DNA of 9,629 nucleotides from an uncultured Coprococcus sp. (GCA_900548315.1 URJU01000079.1:1-9629); one strand, 5' to 3'; shown: positions 1 to 6,366, counted from the stretch's first letter. A program made the numbers and translations. The notes: a model not told the origin generated them from the sequence alone.

Positions 1-48
1 CGAGATTACTACGCGTCTCGTGGGCTCGGAGATGTGTATAAGAGACAG
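1..48 (+). other. Untrimmed Nextera i7-side sequencing adapter (not genomic)
   Basis: Bases 15-48 match the 34-nt Nextera Read-2 transposase adapter, and its last 19 bases (30-48) are the Tn5 mosaic end AGATGTGTATAAGAGACAG. Before it lie the 3' end of the P7 oligo (CGAGAT, 1-6) and an 8-base index, TACTACGC (7-14). Translated in the frame of the downstream gene, the adapter gives MGSEMCIRDS, a known false N-terminus in protein databases. Genomic sequence starts at base 49. Confidence 0.98.
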
Positions 49-613
49 CGGTTATATTTATGAAGGAGAGCAGGCACCAGCTGAGTGTCCTATCTGTCAT
101 GCGGGAGCAGATAAGTTTAAGAAAGTTGAGGGTGAACTCACACTTGCAGCAGAGCATGAGTTTGGTGTATACGCTTCAACAGTAAAGAACAATTCAGAGA
201 TCAGTGATGAGGACAAGAAGTACATCTTCGATCAGCTCAAGGCAAACTTCGAGGGAGAGTGCTCAGAGGTTGGAATGTATCTTTGCATGGCTCGTGTAGC
301 TCATCGTGAAGGATATCCAGAGATTGGCTTGTACTGGGAGAAGGCAGCTTATGAAGAGGCTGAGCATGCTGCAAAGTTTGCAGAGATGCTTGGATCAGAT
401 CTTGAGAATAATATGACTGATTCAACAGAGAAGAACCTCGCTTGGAGAGTAGATTGTGAGTTTGGAGCAACAGCAGGAAAGGTTGATCTTGCAAAGTGTG
501 CAAAGAAGAATAATCTGGATGCTATTCATGATACAGTTCATGAGATGGCTCGTGATGAGGCAAGACATGGCAAGGCACTCAAGGGACTTCTTGACAGATA
601 TTTTGGCAAGTAA
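49..613 (+). CDS. Reverse rubrerythrin (NADH peroxidase type), 5'-truncated
   Basis: Non-haem iron peroxidase that reduces hydrogen peroxide to water in the cytoplasm of anaerobes, using electrons from NADH through a rubredoxin-type centre. The gene is cut by the adapter: genuine sequence starts in the last base of a codon at 49, and the first full codon is the Gly of GYIYEGEQAP. The N-terminal rubredoxin-like domain keeps its second cysteine pair (CPIC, codons at 86-97). The first pair, expected just before GYIYEG, is lost with perhaps ten residues. The ferritin-like di-iron domain follows, with FEGECSE and two ExxH motifs, EAEH (from base 356) and EARH (from base 557). Rubredoxin first and di-iron second is the order of reverse rubrerythrins of clostridia, opposite to classical rubrerythrin. 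It ends with TAA and a strong terminator. The family call is firm; the start and promoter are not in the window. Confidence 0.93.
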
Positions 614-651
614 GTATAAGTAAGCATAGACAAAAAAGTACAAGTATAATA

Positions 652-689
652 AAAAAGATGGTGTATTGTTTGAGGTACACCATCTTTTT
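652..689. terminator. Bidirectional Rho-independent terminator between convergent genes
   Basis: A perfect 14-bp inverted repeat (left arm 652-665, right arm 676-689) has a 10-nt loop. The left arm starts with an A-run and the right arm ends with a T-run, so it can terminate from either side. It lies between the rubrerythrin stop (613) and the stop of the minus-strand gene (696-698), as expected for a shared terminator of converging genes. Confidence 0.9.
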
Positions 690-695
690 GTTAAA

Positions 696-1029
696 TTATG
701 AGGATGCAGCAACTCCCTTTATGCTGACAGATACAGGGTTTTCATCGTATGAAATAGATTCGTATTTGTCAGCATCGGCTTTTCTTACGGGCACACTGAT
801 CCATTTGGCGGTATCTTTTGCTGTACCATCCACGTTCCTGTCACATACGTCAACAAGATAGTAGTAATCATCAGTTTTGGTCACAATGTGGTTGTATGTG
901 GTAGTCTTTTCAATATACCGACCATATCCCATGGTGGGATCTGATTCCACAGAAAAGCAGTATAAATGCTACTATTACACATATCAGCGCTGTTACTATT
1001 GGGTTTGGTTTTTGCCTTTGTATTGCCAT
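696..1029 (-). pseudogene. Small single-helix membrane protein of unknown function, frameshifted
   Basis: Two minus-strand frames together look like one gene. The first starts at an ATG (1029-1027) and gives a short basic stretch, MAIQRQKPNP, then a hydrophobic helix, IVTALICVIVAFILLF. It continues as CGIRSHHG and stops at a TGA near 910. The second frame is open from a TAG near 970 to the TAA at 696-698 and encodes a soluble, tyrosine-rich domain (GYGRYIEK, KTDDYYYLVDVCDR, ADKYESISYDENPV). It lies one base further on, so dropping one base between about 969 and 912, for instance from the CCC run at 934-936, would join them into one protein of about 110 residues. That protein would have an N-terminal anchor and a small extracytoplasmic domain. 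The second frame alone has only a GTG at 950 with no ribosome site. I do not recognise the family. The break may be real decay or a sequencing or assembly error. Confidence 0.6.
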
Positions 1030-1037
1030 TTTTTTAT

Positions 1038-1044
1038 TCCTCTC
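1038..1044 (-). promoter_or_regulatory. Ribosome binding site that fixes the start of the broken membrane gene
   Basis: Read on the minus strand this is GAGAGGA, eight bases before the ATG at 1029-1027. It supports that ATG, which begins the membrane-helix frame, as the true start. The GTG at 950 has no comparable site. Confidence 0.6.
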
Positions 1045-1091
1045 TATTTCAAATAAATGGTAGATAAAAACATAAAAAGACTGCATTTTTA

Positions 1092-1100
1092 TGCTATAAT
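1092..1100 (+). promoter_or_regulatory. Extended -10 promoter for the VanZ-like gene
   Basis: TGCTATAAT is a consensus -10 (TATAAT, 1095-1100) with the extended TG motif one base upstream. The -35 position, 17 bp upstream, is poor (ATAAAA), which extended -10 promoters tolerate. Transcription would begin near 1107, leaving a leader of about 34 nt before the ATG at 1141. Confidence 0.65.
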
Positions 1101-1140
1101 TTAGCCTGATTGGACAAAACGATAGAAAGGAATACTACAA

Positions 1141-1734
1141 ATGTCTAATACAACCAGATCAAATGCATCAAAATCGAGAATATCTAAAAGAAAGAAAAAG
1201 AATACAGAGCCCAATTATTGGTATATTATTCCTGCCATCATATGGATGGCATTTATATTTTACATGTCATCAAAGACGGGGGACGGTTCGTCTGCCGTAA
1301 GCAACCCCATAACTGATTTTATAGTAGAACTGTTCCAGAGAGCCAGGAATGATACGGCACCTGCGGTTGACAGGATGACGGGCGTTGTTGAGGTGATGGT
1401 GAGAAAGGGTGCGCATATGACTGAGTACGGAATACTCATCGCGCTTGTCATACTTGCGGTTAAAAAGGTAAGTGTAAAGATGTCTGCGGTGGGAACAAAT
1501 ATATGGTCGACAGTGATAACATTTGCGTATGCTTGCTCAGATGAAATACACCAACTTTTTGTTGCAGACAGGGCAGGACGTGGAACAGATGTGCTCATAG
1601 ACATGTGTGGTGCGGTTATAGCACTTCTTATAATATACGGAATGAAGTCTGTCAGGGGCCGGATAGTGACAGGATTTATCATTGCCATGTTTTGTGTGGC
1701 TGTTGTGCTTATCCTTCTTCTGTGGAGATTTTAG
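1141..1734 (+). CDS. VanZ-like family integral membrane protein
   Basis: The 197-residue protein starts at an ATG preceded by AGAAAGGA (1124-1131). After a basic N-terminus rich in Lys, Arg and Ser (residues 1-22), hydrophobic segments lie at about 25-43, 96-110, 119-137, 150-167 and 174-194. Family hallmarks are visible: SSKTGDGS after the first helix, KGAHMTEYG (89-97), SDEIHQLF (133-140) and GRGTDVLID (146-154). These match the VanZ-like domain, named for the teicoplanin-resistance accessory protein VanZ, whose biochemical role is unsettled. Isolated chromosomal copies are common in Firmicutes and do not imply glycopeptide resistance; no van genes are nearby. It has its own promoter and is divergent from the broken membrane gene. 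The frame stays open for 46 codons after its TAG stop (see findings). No terminator separates it from the next gene. Confidence 0.88.
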   Translation: MSNTTRSNASKSRISKRKKKNTEPNYWYIIPAIIWMAFIFYMSSKTGDGSSAVSNPITDFIVELFQRARNDTAPAVDRMTGVVEVMVRKGAHMTEYGILIALVILAVKKVSVKMSAVGTNIWSTVITFAYACSDEIHQLFVADRAGRGTDVLIDMCGAVIALLIIYGMKSVRGRIVTGFIIAMFCVAVVLILLLWRF

Positions 1735-1798
1735 CGGATTGAGTCAAAAGATCACGTCAAAATTGCATCAAAATGGGGGACTAAAGCCCATGCCAGCC

Positions 1799-1827
1799 TT
1801 GAATTAGAACGTGGCAGATGGTATATT
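1799..1827 (+). promoter_or_regulatory. Promoter for the chorismate mutase-ACT gene
   Basis: TTGAAT (1799-1804) and TATATT (1822-1827) are separated by 17 bp, with an extended TG at 1819-1820. Transcription would start near 1834, giving a leader of about 45 nt before the ATG at 1879. The match is good for a vegetative sigma-factor promoter but rests on pattern alone. Confidence 0.6.
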
Positions 1828-1847
1828 AAAAAGGATTATGAGCATCA

Positions 1848-1862
1848 GGGCATCTCATGCCC
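1848..1862 (+). promoter_or_regulatory. GC-rich hairpin just upstream of the ribosome site of the chorismate mutase-ACT gene
   Basis: GGGCAT, CTC, ATGCCC form a perfect 6-bp stem with a 3-nt loop, ending three bases before the ribosome site TGGAGG (1866-1871). It has no T-run, so it is not a terminator. Its place in a short leader, next to the ribosome site, would suit control of translation or mRNA stability, but no known riboswitch or T-box motif is present. Confidence 0.4.
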
Positions 1863-1878
1863 GACTGGAGGATAAATA

Positions 1879-2742
1879 ATGACTTTAGCAGATGTCAGAA
1901 AAAATATAGACAGAGTTGACAAGGAGATCAAGCAGCTGTTCAGGGAGAGGATGGAGCTTGCAGACCAGGTGGCTCAGGTAAAGGCTAAGACAGAGGATGA
2001 CATATATAAGCCTGAGCGGGAGGAGATTATCATATCCAGTTTGACCGGTGATGTGGATGACAATATAAAGATGGAGTACACAGCACTTATCAAGAGGATC
2101 ATGGAGATAAGCAGAAAGTATCAGTATGGAAGAACCCTGGAACTCAGAGATTGCCTGAATGTGGAATATGATGAGCAAGAGCCGGAGATAGATGCGGTTG
2201 CCATGGTCAAACCGGAGCTTTATATATGTCAGGGCTGCTCAAGGGATAAGGTTGTAGCCGTGGATTCGTATGATGATGTGTACGAACTGATAAAAACCGG
2301 CAAGGTTGATGCAGGAATGGGTATACTGGAGGATATAAGCTACGGTGTGTCAGATGCACTTCATGAGGTGCTCACCAACAACAGATTATATATATATAGA
2401 TGTAATGTGGTGAATGAGAACGGACATAACAAAAAAGTCGTGACATTTACTGATCATCTTATAGTTGAGGAGAATCACAACAGGCTGAAGGTTATGTTCG
2501 TGTGCAAGAATAGGAGCGGAAGTCTGAGCAGTGTGCTTTCGATGATCTCAGATTATGGAGTAAACCTCACTGAGATACACTCGGCTCCGAACAGACAGGA
2601 GCATTGGAACTATAGATTCTATGTTGAATTATCAGCGAATTTTTTGAAAAAAGATATACAGGCGCTGGTGTTCCAGCTTATGAATGAGACAGAGGAGTTT
2701 ACCATCTTGGGCAGCTATGCCTGCAATGAGGAGACGTTCTAG
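1879..2742 (+). CDS. Chorismate mutase (AroQ type) with degenerate prephenate-dehydratase remnant and ACT domain
   Basis: A 287-residue protein, likely cytoplasmic, that should convert chorismate to prephenate for Phe and Tyr synthesis. Residues 1-85 form an AroQ helical chorismate mutase. By my alignment to E. coli PheA, the active-site Arg11, Arg28, Lys39, Arg51, Glu52, Ser84 and Gln88 correspond to R7, R24, K35, R47, E48, S78 and Q82; Asp48 becomes K44. Residues about 105-197 resemble only part of prephenate dehydratase: VAVDSYDDVYELIKTGKVDA and GILEDISYGVSDAL match the motif before PIENS and the PIENS region. The opening GPxGTFS segment, the whole second lobe and the catalytic TRF motif are missing. 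Residues 204-280 form an ACT domain with NRSGSLSSVL and GVNLTEIHSAP in place of the Phe-binding GALV and ESRP motifs. A full bifunctional P-protein is about 360-390 residues. Mutase activity is likely, dehydratase activity unlikely, and Phe feedback uncertain. The ATG follows TGGAGG (1866-1871). Confidence 0.85.
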   Translation: MTLADVRKNIDRVDKEIKQLFRERMELADQVAQVKAKTEDDIYKPEREEIIISSLTGDVDDNIKMEYTALIKRIMEISRKYQYGRTLELRDCLNVEYDEQEPEIDAVAMVKPELYICQGCSRDKVVAVDSYDDVYELIKTGKVDAGMGILEDISYGVSDALHEVLTNNRLYIYRCNVVNENGHNKKVVTFTDHLIVEENHNRLKVMFVCKNRSGSLSSVLSMISDYGVNLTEIHSAPNRQEHWNYRFYVELSANFLKKDIQALVFQLMNETEEFTILGSYACNEETF

Positions 2743-2799
2743 ATTATCTATTTTAGCTCGCTATATAAAAAAGAAAATACATTTTAAGGAGAAAATATC

Positions 2800-3726
2800 A
2801 TGATAGACAAGTTAGTGAAAAACATCCAGAAGACAAATGCACCTATAGTTGTAGGACTTGATCCTATGCTTAACTATGTGCCAGAGCATATCCAGAAAGC
2901 TGCATTTGCAGAGTATGGAGAGACACTTGAGGGTGCTGCTGAGGCTATATGGCAGTTCAACAAGGGAATAGTTGATGCAACATACGACCTTATTCCTGCG
3001 GTTAAGCCCCAGATTGCTATGTATGAGCAGTTCGGAATTGAGGGACTCAAGGCATTCAAGAAGACTGTTGACTATTGTAAGGAGAAGGGACTTGTCGTTA
3101 TCGGAGATATAAAGAGAGGTGATATAGGTTCAACCTCAACAGCATATGCGGTTGGACATATCGGCAAGGTACAGGTTGGAAGCAAGAAATACGCGGGCTT
3201 TGACGAGGATTTCATTACAGTAAATCCATATCTTGGAACAGATGGAGTTAAGCCATTTGTGGATGTGTGCAAGGAGGAGAACAAGGGTATATTCGTTCTC
3301 GTCAAGACATCGAATCCATCATCAGGCGAGTTCCAGGACAGACTTGTGGATGGTCGTCCACTGTATGAGATAGTTGGTGAGATGGTAGACAAATGGGGCA
3401 GCGATGTTGTTGGTGAGTCTGGCTATTCAGCAGTTGGAGCGGTTGTCGGTGCAACATACCCTGAGATGGGCAAGGTGCTCAGAAAGGTTATGCCAAAGTC
3501 ATTCATCCTTGTACCTGGTTATGGAGCACAGGGCGGTAAGGCTGCAGACCTTGTACACTACTTCAACGAAGACAGACTTGGTGCGATCGTCAATTCATCA
3601 AGAGGAATCATTGCGGCTTATAAGCAGGACAAGTATGCACAGTTTGGCGCAGAGAACTACGCTGATGCTTCAAGACAGGCAGTAGTTGACATGATCGAGG
3701 ATATTAACGGCGCACTCGATGCGTAA
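2800..3726 (+). CDS. pyrF: Orotidine 5'-phosphate decarboxylase (type 2)
   Basis: Catalyses the last step of de novo UMP synthesis, OMP to UMP plus CO2, in the cytoplasm. The 308-residue protein shows the barrel motifs of the long (type 2) OMP decarboxylases: VVGLDPML (17-24), the catalytic DIKRGDIGSTSTAYA (103-117) with the Asp-Lys-x-x-Asp charge network (D103, K105, D108), VNPYLGTDG (141-149), KTSNPSS (169-175), the phosphate-binding VPGYGAQGG (238-246) and NSSRGI (265-270). The length is normal for this subfamily. The ATG follows AAGGAG (2786-2791). The gene begins 57 bp after the chorismate mutase-ACT gene; there is a TATAAA at 2764-2769 but no convincing -35, so co-transcription from the upstream promoter is possible. 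It is followed after 34 bp by pyrK, so it heads a pyrF-pyrK-pyrD unit. Confidence 0.97.
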   Translation: MIDKLVKNIQKTNAPIVVGLDPMLNYVPEHIQKAAFAEYGETLEGAAEAIWQFNKGIVDATYDLIPAVKPQIAMYEQFGIEGLKAFKKTVDYCKEKGLVVIGDIKRGDIGSTSTAYAVGHIGKVQVGSKKYAGFDEDFITVNPYLGTDGVKPFVDVCKEENKGIFVLVKTSNPSSGEFQDRLVDGRPLYEIVGEMVDKWGSDVVGESGYSAVGAVVGATYPEMGKVLRKVMPKSFILVPGYGAQGGKAADLVHYFNEDRLGAIVNSSRGIIAAYKQDKYAQFGAENYADASRQAVVDMIEDINGALDA

Positions 3727-3760
3727 TACACTGATAATAGAATGATGATGGAGGAAGACT

Positions 3761-4525
3761 ATGGGCAAACTTAAGATGACAGCAAACGTGGTCAGCCAGG
3801 AGACTCTTGCCACTGATGTATACAGTCTGGTGCTTGAGGCACCTGAGATAGCTGCACAGGCTATAGCAGGACAGTTTGTGTCTGTGTACACTCATGATGG
3901 CAGCAAGATGCTCCCGAGACCTATCAGCCTCTGCGGAATAGACAGGGAGAAGGGAACACTCCGCCTTGTGTACAGAGTGGTTGGATTTGGAACAAAGGAG
4001 TTCTCACAGCTTGTGGCAGGCGATACCGTGGATATATTGGGACCTCTAGGAAACGGTTTCATGAAGTCAGACAAGAAGGCAATCCTGATAGGCGGTGGTA
4101 TAGGAATCCCACCTATGCTTCAGCTTGCAAAGGAGCTTGACTGCGAGAAATCGGTTGTACTCGGATACAGGGACGAAATCTTTCTTAATGAAGAGTTTGA
4201 GCCATACGCACATGTGTACATGTCATCTGAGGATGGACTGCACGGTGTGAAGGGCAATGTAATAGATGCCATAAAGGAATACGGCGTGGACGGTGCTGTT
4301 ATATATGCATGTGGTCCGACCCCTATGCTTCGTGGAATCAAGGCTTACGCCATGGAGAAGGGCATTGAGTGTCAGGTATCCATGGAGGAGAAGATGGCAT
4401 GTGGTGTGGGCGCATGTCTCGCATGTGTATGCAAGACTAAGGATATAGACGAACATTCACAGGTGCACAACAGAAGGATATGCAAGGACGGTCCTGTATT
4501 CTATGCAGAGGAGGTGGAGCTGTAA
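3761..4525 (+). CDS. pyrK: Dihydroorotate dehydrogenase electron-transfer subunit (iron-sulfur flavoprotein)
   Basis: PyrK partners PyrD in the type 1B heterotetramer and passes electrons from dihydroorotate oxidation to NAD+ through FMN, a [2Fe-2S] cluster and FAD. The 254 residues show the ferredoxin-reductase layout: an FAD domain with LPRPISLCGI (51-60), YRVVGFGTKEFS (71-82) and GPLGNGF (94-100); an NAD domain with GGGIGIPPM (111-119) and CGPTPML (184-190); then the cluster cysteines C214, C219, C222 and C241 (CxxxxCxxC, 18 residues, C). The length is normal. The ATG follows GGAGGA (3750-3755). Its TAA overlaps the pyrD ATG by one base (TAATG, 4523-4527), which implies translational coupling of the two subunits. 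Confidence 0.97.
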   Translation: MGKLKMTANVVSQETLATDVYSLVLEAPEIAAQAIAGQFVSVYTHDGSKMLPRPISLCGIDREKGTLRLVYRVVGFGTKEFSQLVAGDTVDILGPLGNGFMKSDKKAILIGGGIGIPPMLQLAKELDCEKSVVLGYRDEIFLNEEFEPYAHVYMSSEDGLHGVKGNVIDAIKEYGVDGAVIYACGPTPMLRGIKAYAMEKGIECQVSMEEKMACGVGACLACVCKTKDIDEHSQVHNRRICKDGPVFYAEEVEL

Positions 4526-5439
4526 TGTCAGATAAGATCAATATGTCAGTGGATATAGCGGGTGTTACTCTCAAGAACCCTATAACAGTTGCATCAGGAA
4601 CATTTGGCTCAGGTATGGAGTACAGCGAGTTTGTGGATCTTTCACAGCTCGGTGCAGTGACCACTAAGGGCGTTGCAAATGTGCCTTGGCCGGGCAATCC
4701 TACACCTCGTATAGCGGAGACATATGGCGGGATGATGAATGCCATAGGACTTCAGAACCCGGGAATAGATGTGTTCAAGAAAAGGGATATCCCATTCCTC
4801 AGAGATTATGATACGAAGATAATCGTCAATGTGTGTGGAAAGTCCAAGGAAGACTACGTGGACTGCGTGGAAAAGCTTGGCGACTGTGACGTGGATCTGC
4901 TTGAGATCAATGTATCATGTCCAAATGTAAAAGAGGGCGGAATTGCATTTGGCCAGCAGCCGGATGCTCTCTATGATATAACAAAGGCGGTGAAGGCGGC
5001 GGCAAAGCAGCCTATCATCATGAAACTCAGCCCAAATGTCACAGATATAACAGAGATGGCAAGGGCTGCTGAGGCAGGCGGTGCTGATGCGGTATCACTC
5101 ATCAATACACTGACCGGTATGAAGATAGATGTGAACAGGAGGACATTTGCGGTTGCAAACAAGACCGCCGGTGTGTCTGGTCCCGCGATCCATCCGATAG
5201 CAGTGCGTATGGTATATCAGGTTGCAAATGCGATAAAGCTTCCTATCATCGGAATGGGAGGAGTTGCAACAACTGAGGATGCACTTGAGATGATCATGGT
5301 TGGAGCAAGTGCGGTTGCTGTTGGTACAGCGAATTTCCACAACCCATATGCGACAGTTGAGATAATCAAGGGTATTGAGGCGTATATGAGGAAGAATTCC
5401 ATCAGCGATATACATGAACTTATTGGCTGCGTGAAGTGA
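4525..5439 (+). CDS. pyrD: Dihydroorotate dehydrogenase B, catalytic subunit
   Basis: FMN enzyme that oxidises dihydroorotate to orotate; with PyrK it uses NAD+ and is cytoplasmic, unlike the membrane-bound quinone-linked type 2. The 304-residue protein shows VASGTFGSG (22-30), NAIGLQNPG (72-80), NVSCPN (129-134) with the type 1B active-site base Cys132, MKLSPNVTDI (166-175), NTLTGMKID (194-202), GVSGPAIHPI (216-225), IIGMGGV (241-247) and VGTANF (266-271). I chose the ATG at 4525. It is preceded by GAGGTGG (4511-4517) and overlaps the pyrK stop, and the protein from there has the normal family N-terminus. An in-frame start at 4480 would add 15 residues lying inside the pyrK cluster-binding end. 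No terminator follows. Confidence 0.97.
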   Translation: MSDKINMSVDIAGVTLKNPITVASGTFGSGMEYSEFVDLSQLGAVTTKGVANVPWPGNPTPRIAETYGGMMNAIGLQNPGIDVFKKRDIPFLRDYDTKIIVNVCGKSKEDYVDCVEKLGDCDVDLLEINVSCPNVKEGGIAFGQQPDALYDITKAVKAAAKQPIIMKLSPNVTDITEMARAAEAGGADAVSLINTLTGMKIDVNRRTFAVANKTAGVSGPAIHPIAVRMVYQVANAIKLPIIGMGGVATTEDALEMIMVGASAVAVGTANFHNPYATVEIIKGIEAYMRKNSISDIHELIGCVK

Positions 5440-5518
5440 TTTTGTACATGATGTGACAATTTATATTATGTGATCAGACACGGCAATCAGCCATAATCGG
5501 GCATAGATAATTGTTTGG

Positions 5519-5547
5519 TTGAAAAATTACATATTCGATGATATACT
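5519..5547 (+). promoter_or_regulatory. Promoter for pyrE
   Basis: TTGAAA (5519-5524) and TATACT (5542-5547) are separated by exactly 17 bp, with an extended TG at 5539-5540. Transcription would start near 5554, giving a leader of about 93 nt that contains the 10-bp palindrome AATCCGGATT (5590-5599). This makes pyrE at least partly independent of the pyrF-pyrK-pyrD transcript. The upstream spacer from 5440 shows no terminator or gene. Confidence 0.7.
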
Positions 5548-5646
5548 TTGTGAGATTGAGATTCTGATATAAGCTAGTTTTTGTATTGGAATCCGGATTG
5601 CAGAGTTGAAAATGAAAAAGAGGCTAAAACAGGAGGATTCAGAGTT

Positions 5647-6321
5647 ATGGAACAGTACAAGAAGGAATTTATAGAGTTTATGATCGACTGTAACGTGCTC
5701 AAGTTTGGAGATTTCGTTACCAAGAGTGGCAGAAAGACACCATTTTTTGTAAATACAGGTTTCTATAGAACAGGAGCACAGCTCAAGAGACTTGGTGAGT
5801 ACTATGCAGAGGCTATCAACGCTGAGTTCGGACTTGATTTTGATGTATTATTTGGACCTGCATATAAGGGAATCCCTCTTACAGTTGCAACTACTATGTC
5901 CATCGCAGAGATGTATGACGAGGATATCAAGTATTGTTCAAACAGAAAAGAGGTAAAGGATCACGGAGATAAGGGAATACTTCTTGGAAGTCCTATACAG
6001 GATGGAGATAAGGTTGTTATCATAGAGGATGTCACAACAGCTGGAACATCTATTCAGGAGACACTTCCTATCATCAAGGCACAGGGCGATGTGGATGTTA
6101 TGGGTCTTGTCGTATCTGTTGACAGAATGGAGAGAGGACAGGGCGAGAAGAGTGCTCTCACCGAGATCGAGGAGAACTACGGCATCAAGACAACAGCCAT
6201 CGTAACCATGGCAGAGGTTGTTGAGCATCTGTACAATAAGGAGTACAAGGGCAGAGTTATCATTGATGATACATTAAAGGCAGCCATAGACGCATATTAT
6301 GATCAGTATGGTGTAAAATAG
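5647..6321 (+). CDS. pyrE: Orotate phosphoribosyltransferase
   Basis: Transfers ribose 5-phosphate from PRPP to orotate, giving OMP, the substrate of PyrF encoded upstream. The 224-residue protein carries TKSGRKTPFFVNTG (25-38), FGPAYKGIPL (69-78), the flexible-loop sequence NRKEVKDHGDKG (99-110) with its catalytic lysines, and the PRPP-binding motif VVIIEDVTTAGTS (123-135). The length is normal. I chose the ATG at 5647 because AGGAGG (5631-5636) lies 10 bases upstream and the family N-terminus begins there. A TTG at 5581 would add 22 residues with no ribosome site. The gene lies 207 bp after pyrD, unusually far for this cluster, with its own promoter and a downstream terminator. Confidence 0.97.
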   Translation: MEQYKKEFIEFMIDCNVLKFGDFVTKSGRKTPFFVNTGFYRTGAQLKRLGEYYAEAINAEFGLDFDVLFGPAYKGIPLTVATTMSIAEMYDEDIKYCSNRKEVKDHGDKGILLGSPIQDGDKVVIIEDVTTAGTSIQETLPIIKAQGDVDVMGLVVSVDRMERGQGEKSALTEIEENYGIKTTAIVTMAEVVEHLYNKEYKGRVIIDDTLKAAIDAYYDQYGVK

Positions 6322-6337
6322 ATTCTTGCGTAAAATG

Positions 6338-6366
6338 TTGTAAAATCTATTAGAATAATATATAAA
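6338..6366 (+). promoter_or_regulatory. Possible promoter for the LTA-synthase-like gene, overlapping the pyrE terminator
   Basis: TTGTAA (6338-6343) and TATAAA (6361-6366) are separated by 17 bp. The predicted start near 6373 falls inside the left arm of the pyrE terminator. Transcripts starting here would lack half that stem and so should escape it, while transcripts from pyrE would not. The -35 and -10 are reasonable but in AT-rich DNA. Confidence 0.4.

Noticed and set aside
20..49. GTG start at base 20 for the rubrerythrin, giving MGSEMCIRDS
   Set aside because: These codons are Nextera adapter, not genome.
1260..1688. 142-codon open frame on the minus strand within the VanZ-like gene
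   Set aside because: It is a shadow of a gene with clear family motifs, with no separate ribosome site or domain seen.
1732..1734. TAG readthrough, for example as pyrrolysine, at the end of the VanZ-like gene
   Set aside because: The VanZ domain is complete at the TAG, and nothing in the window suggests amber recoding.
1141..1734. Glycopeptide resistance locus
   Set aside because: Only a VanZ-like domain is present, with no ligase, dehydrogenase, dipeptidase or two-component genes nearby.
1735..1878. T-box or other known riboswitch before the aromatic-pathway gene
   Set aside because: The spacer is short and lacks the conserved T-box antiterminator sequence, a terminator and any riboswitch core I recognise.
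4480..4524. Upstream in-frame start for pyrD at 4480
   Set aside because: The extra 15 residues lie inside the C-terminal coding part of pyrK. The ATG at 4525 has GAGGTGG upstream and the normal family N-terminus.
5581..5646. TTG start at 5581 for pyrE
   Set aside because: It has no ribosome site, and the added residues do not match the family. AGGAGG lies correctly before 5647.
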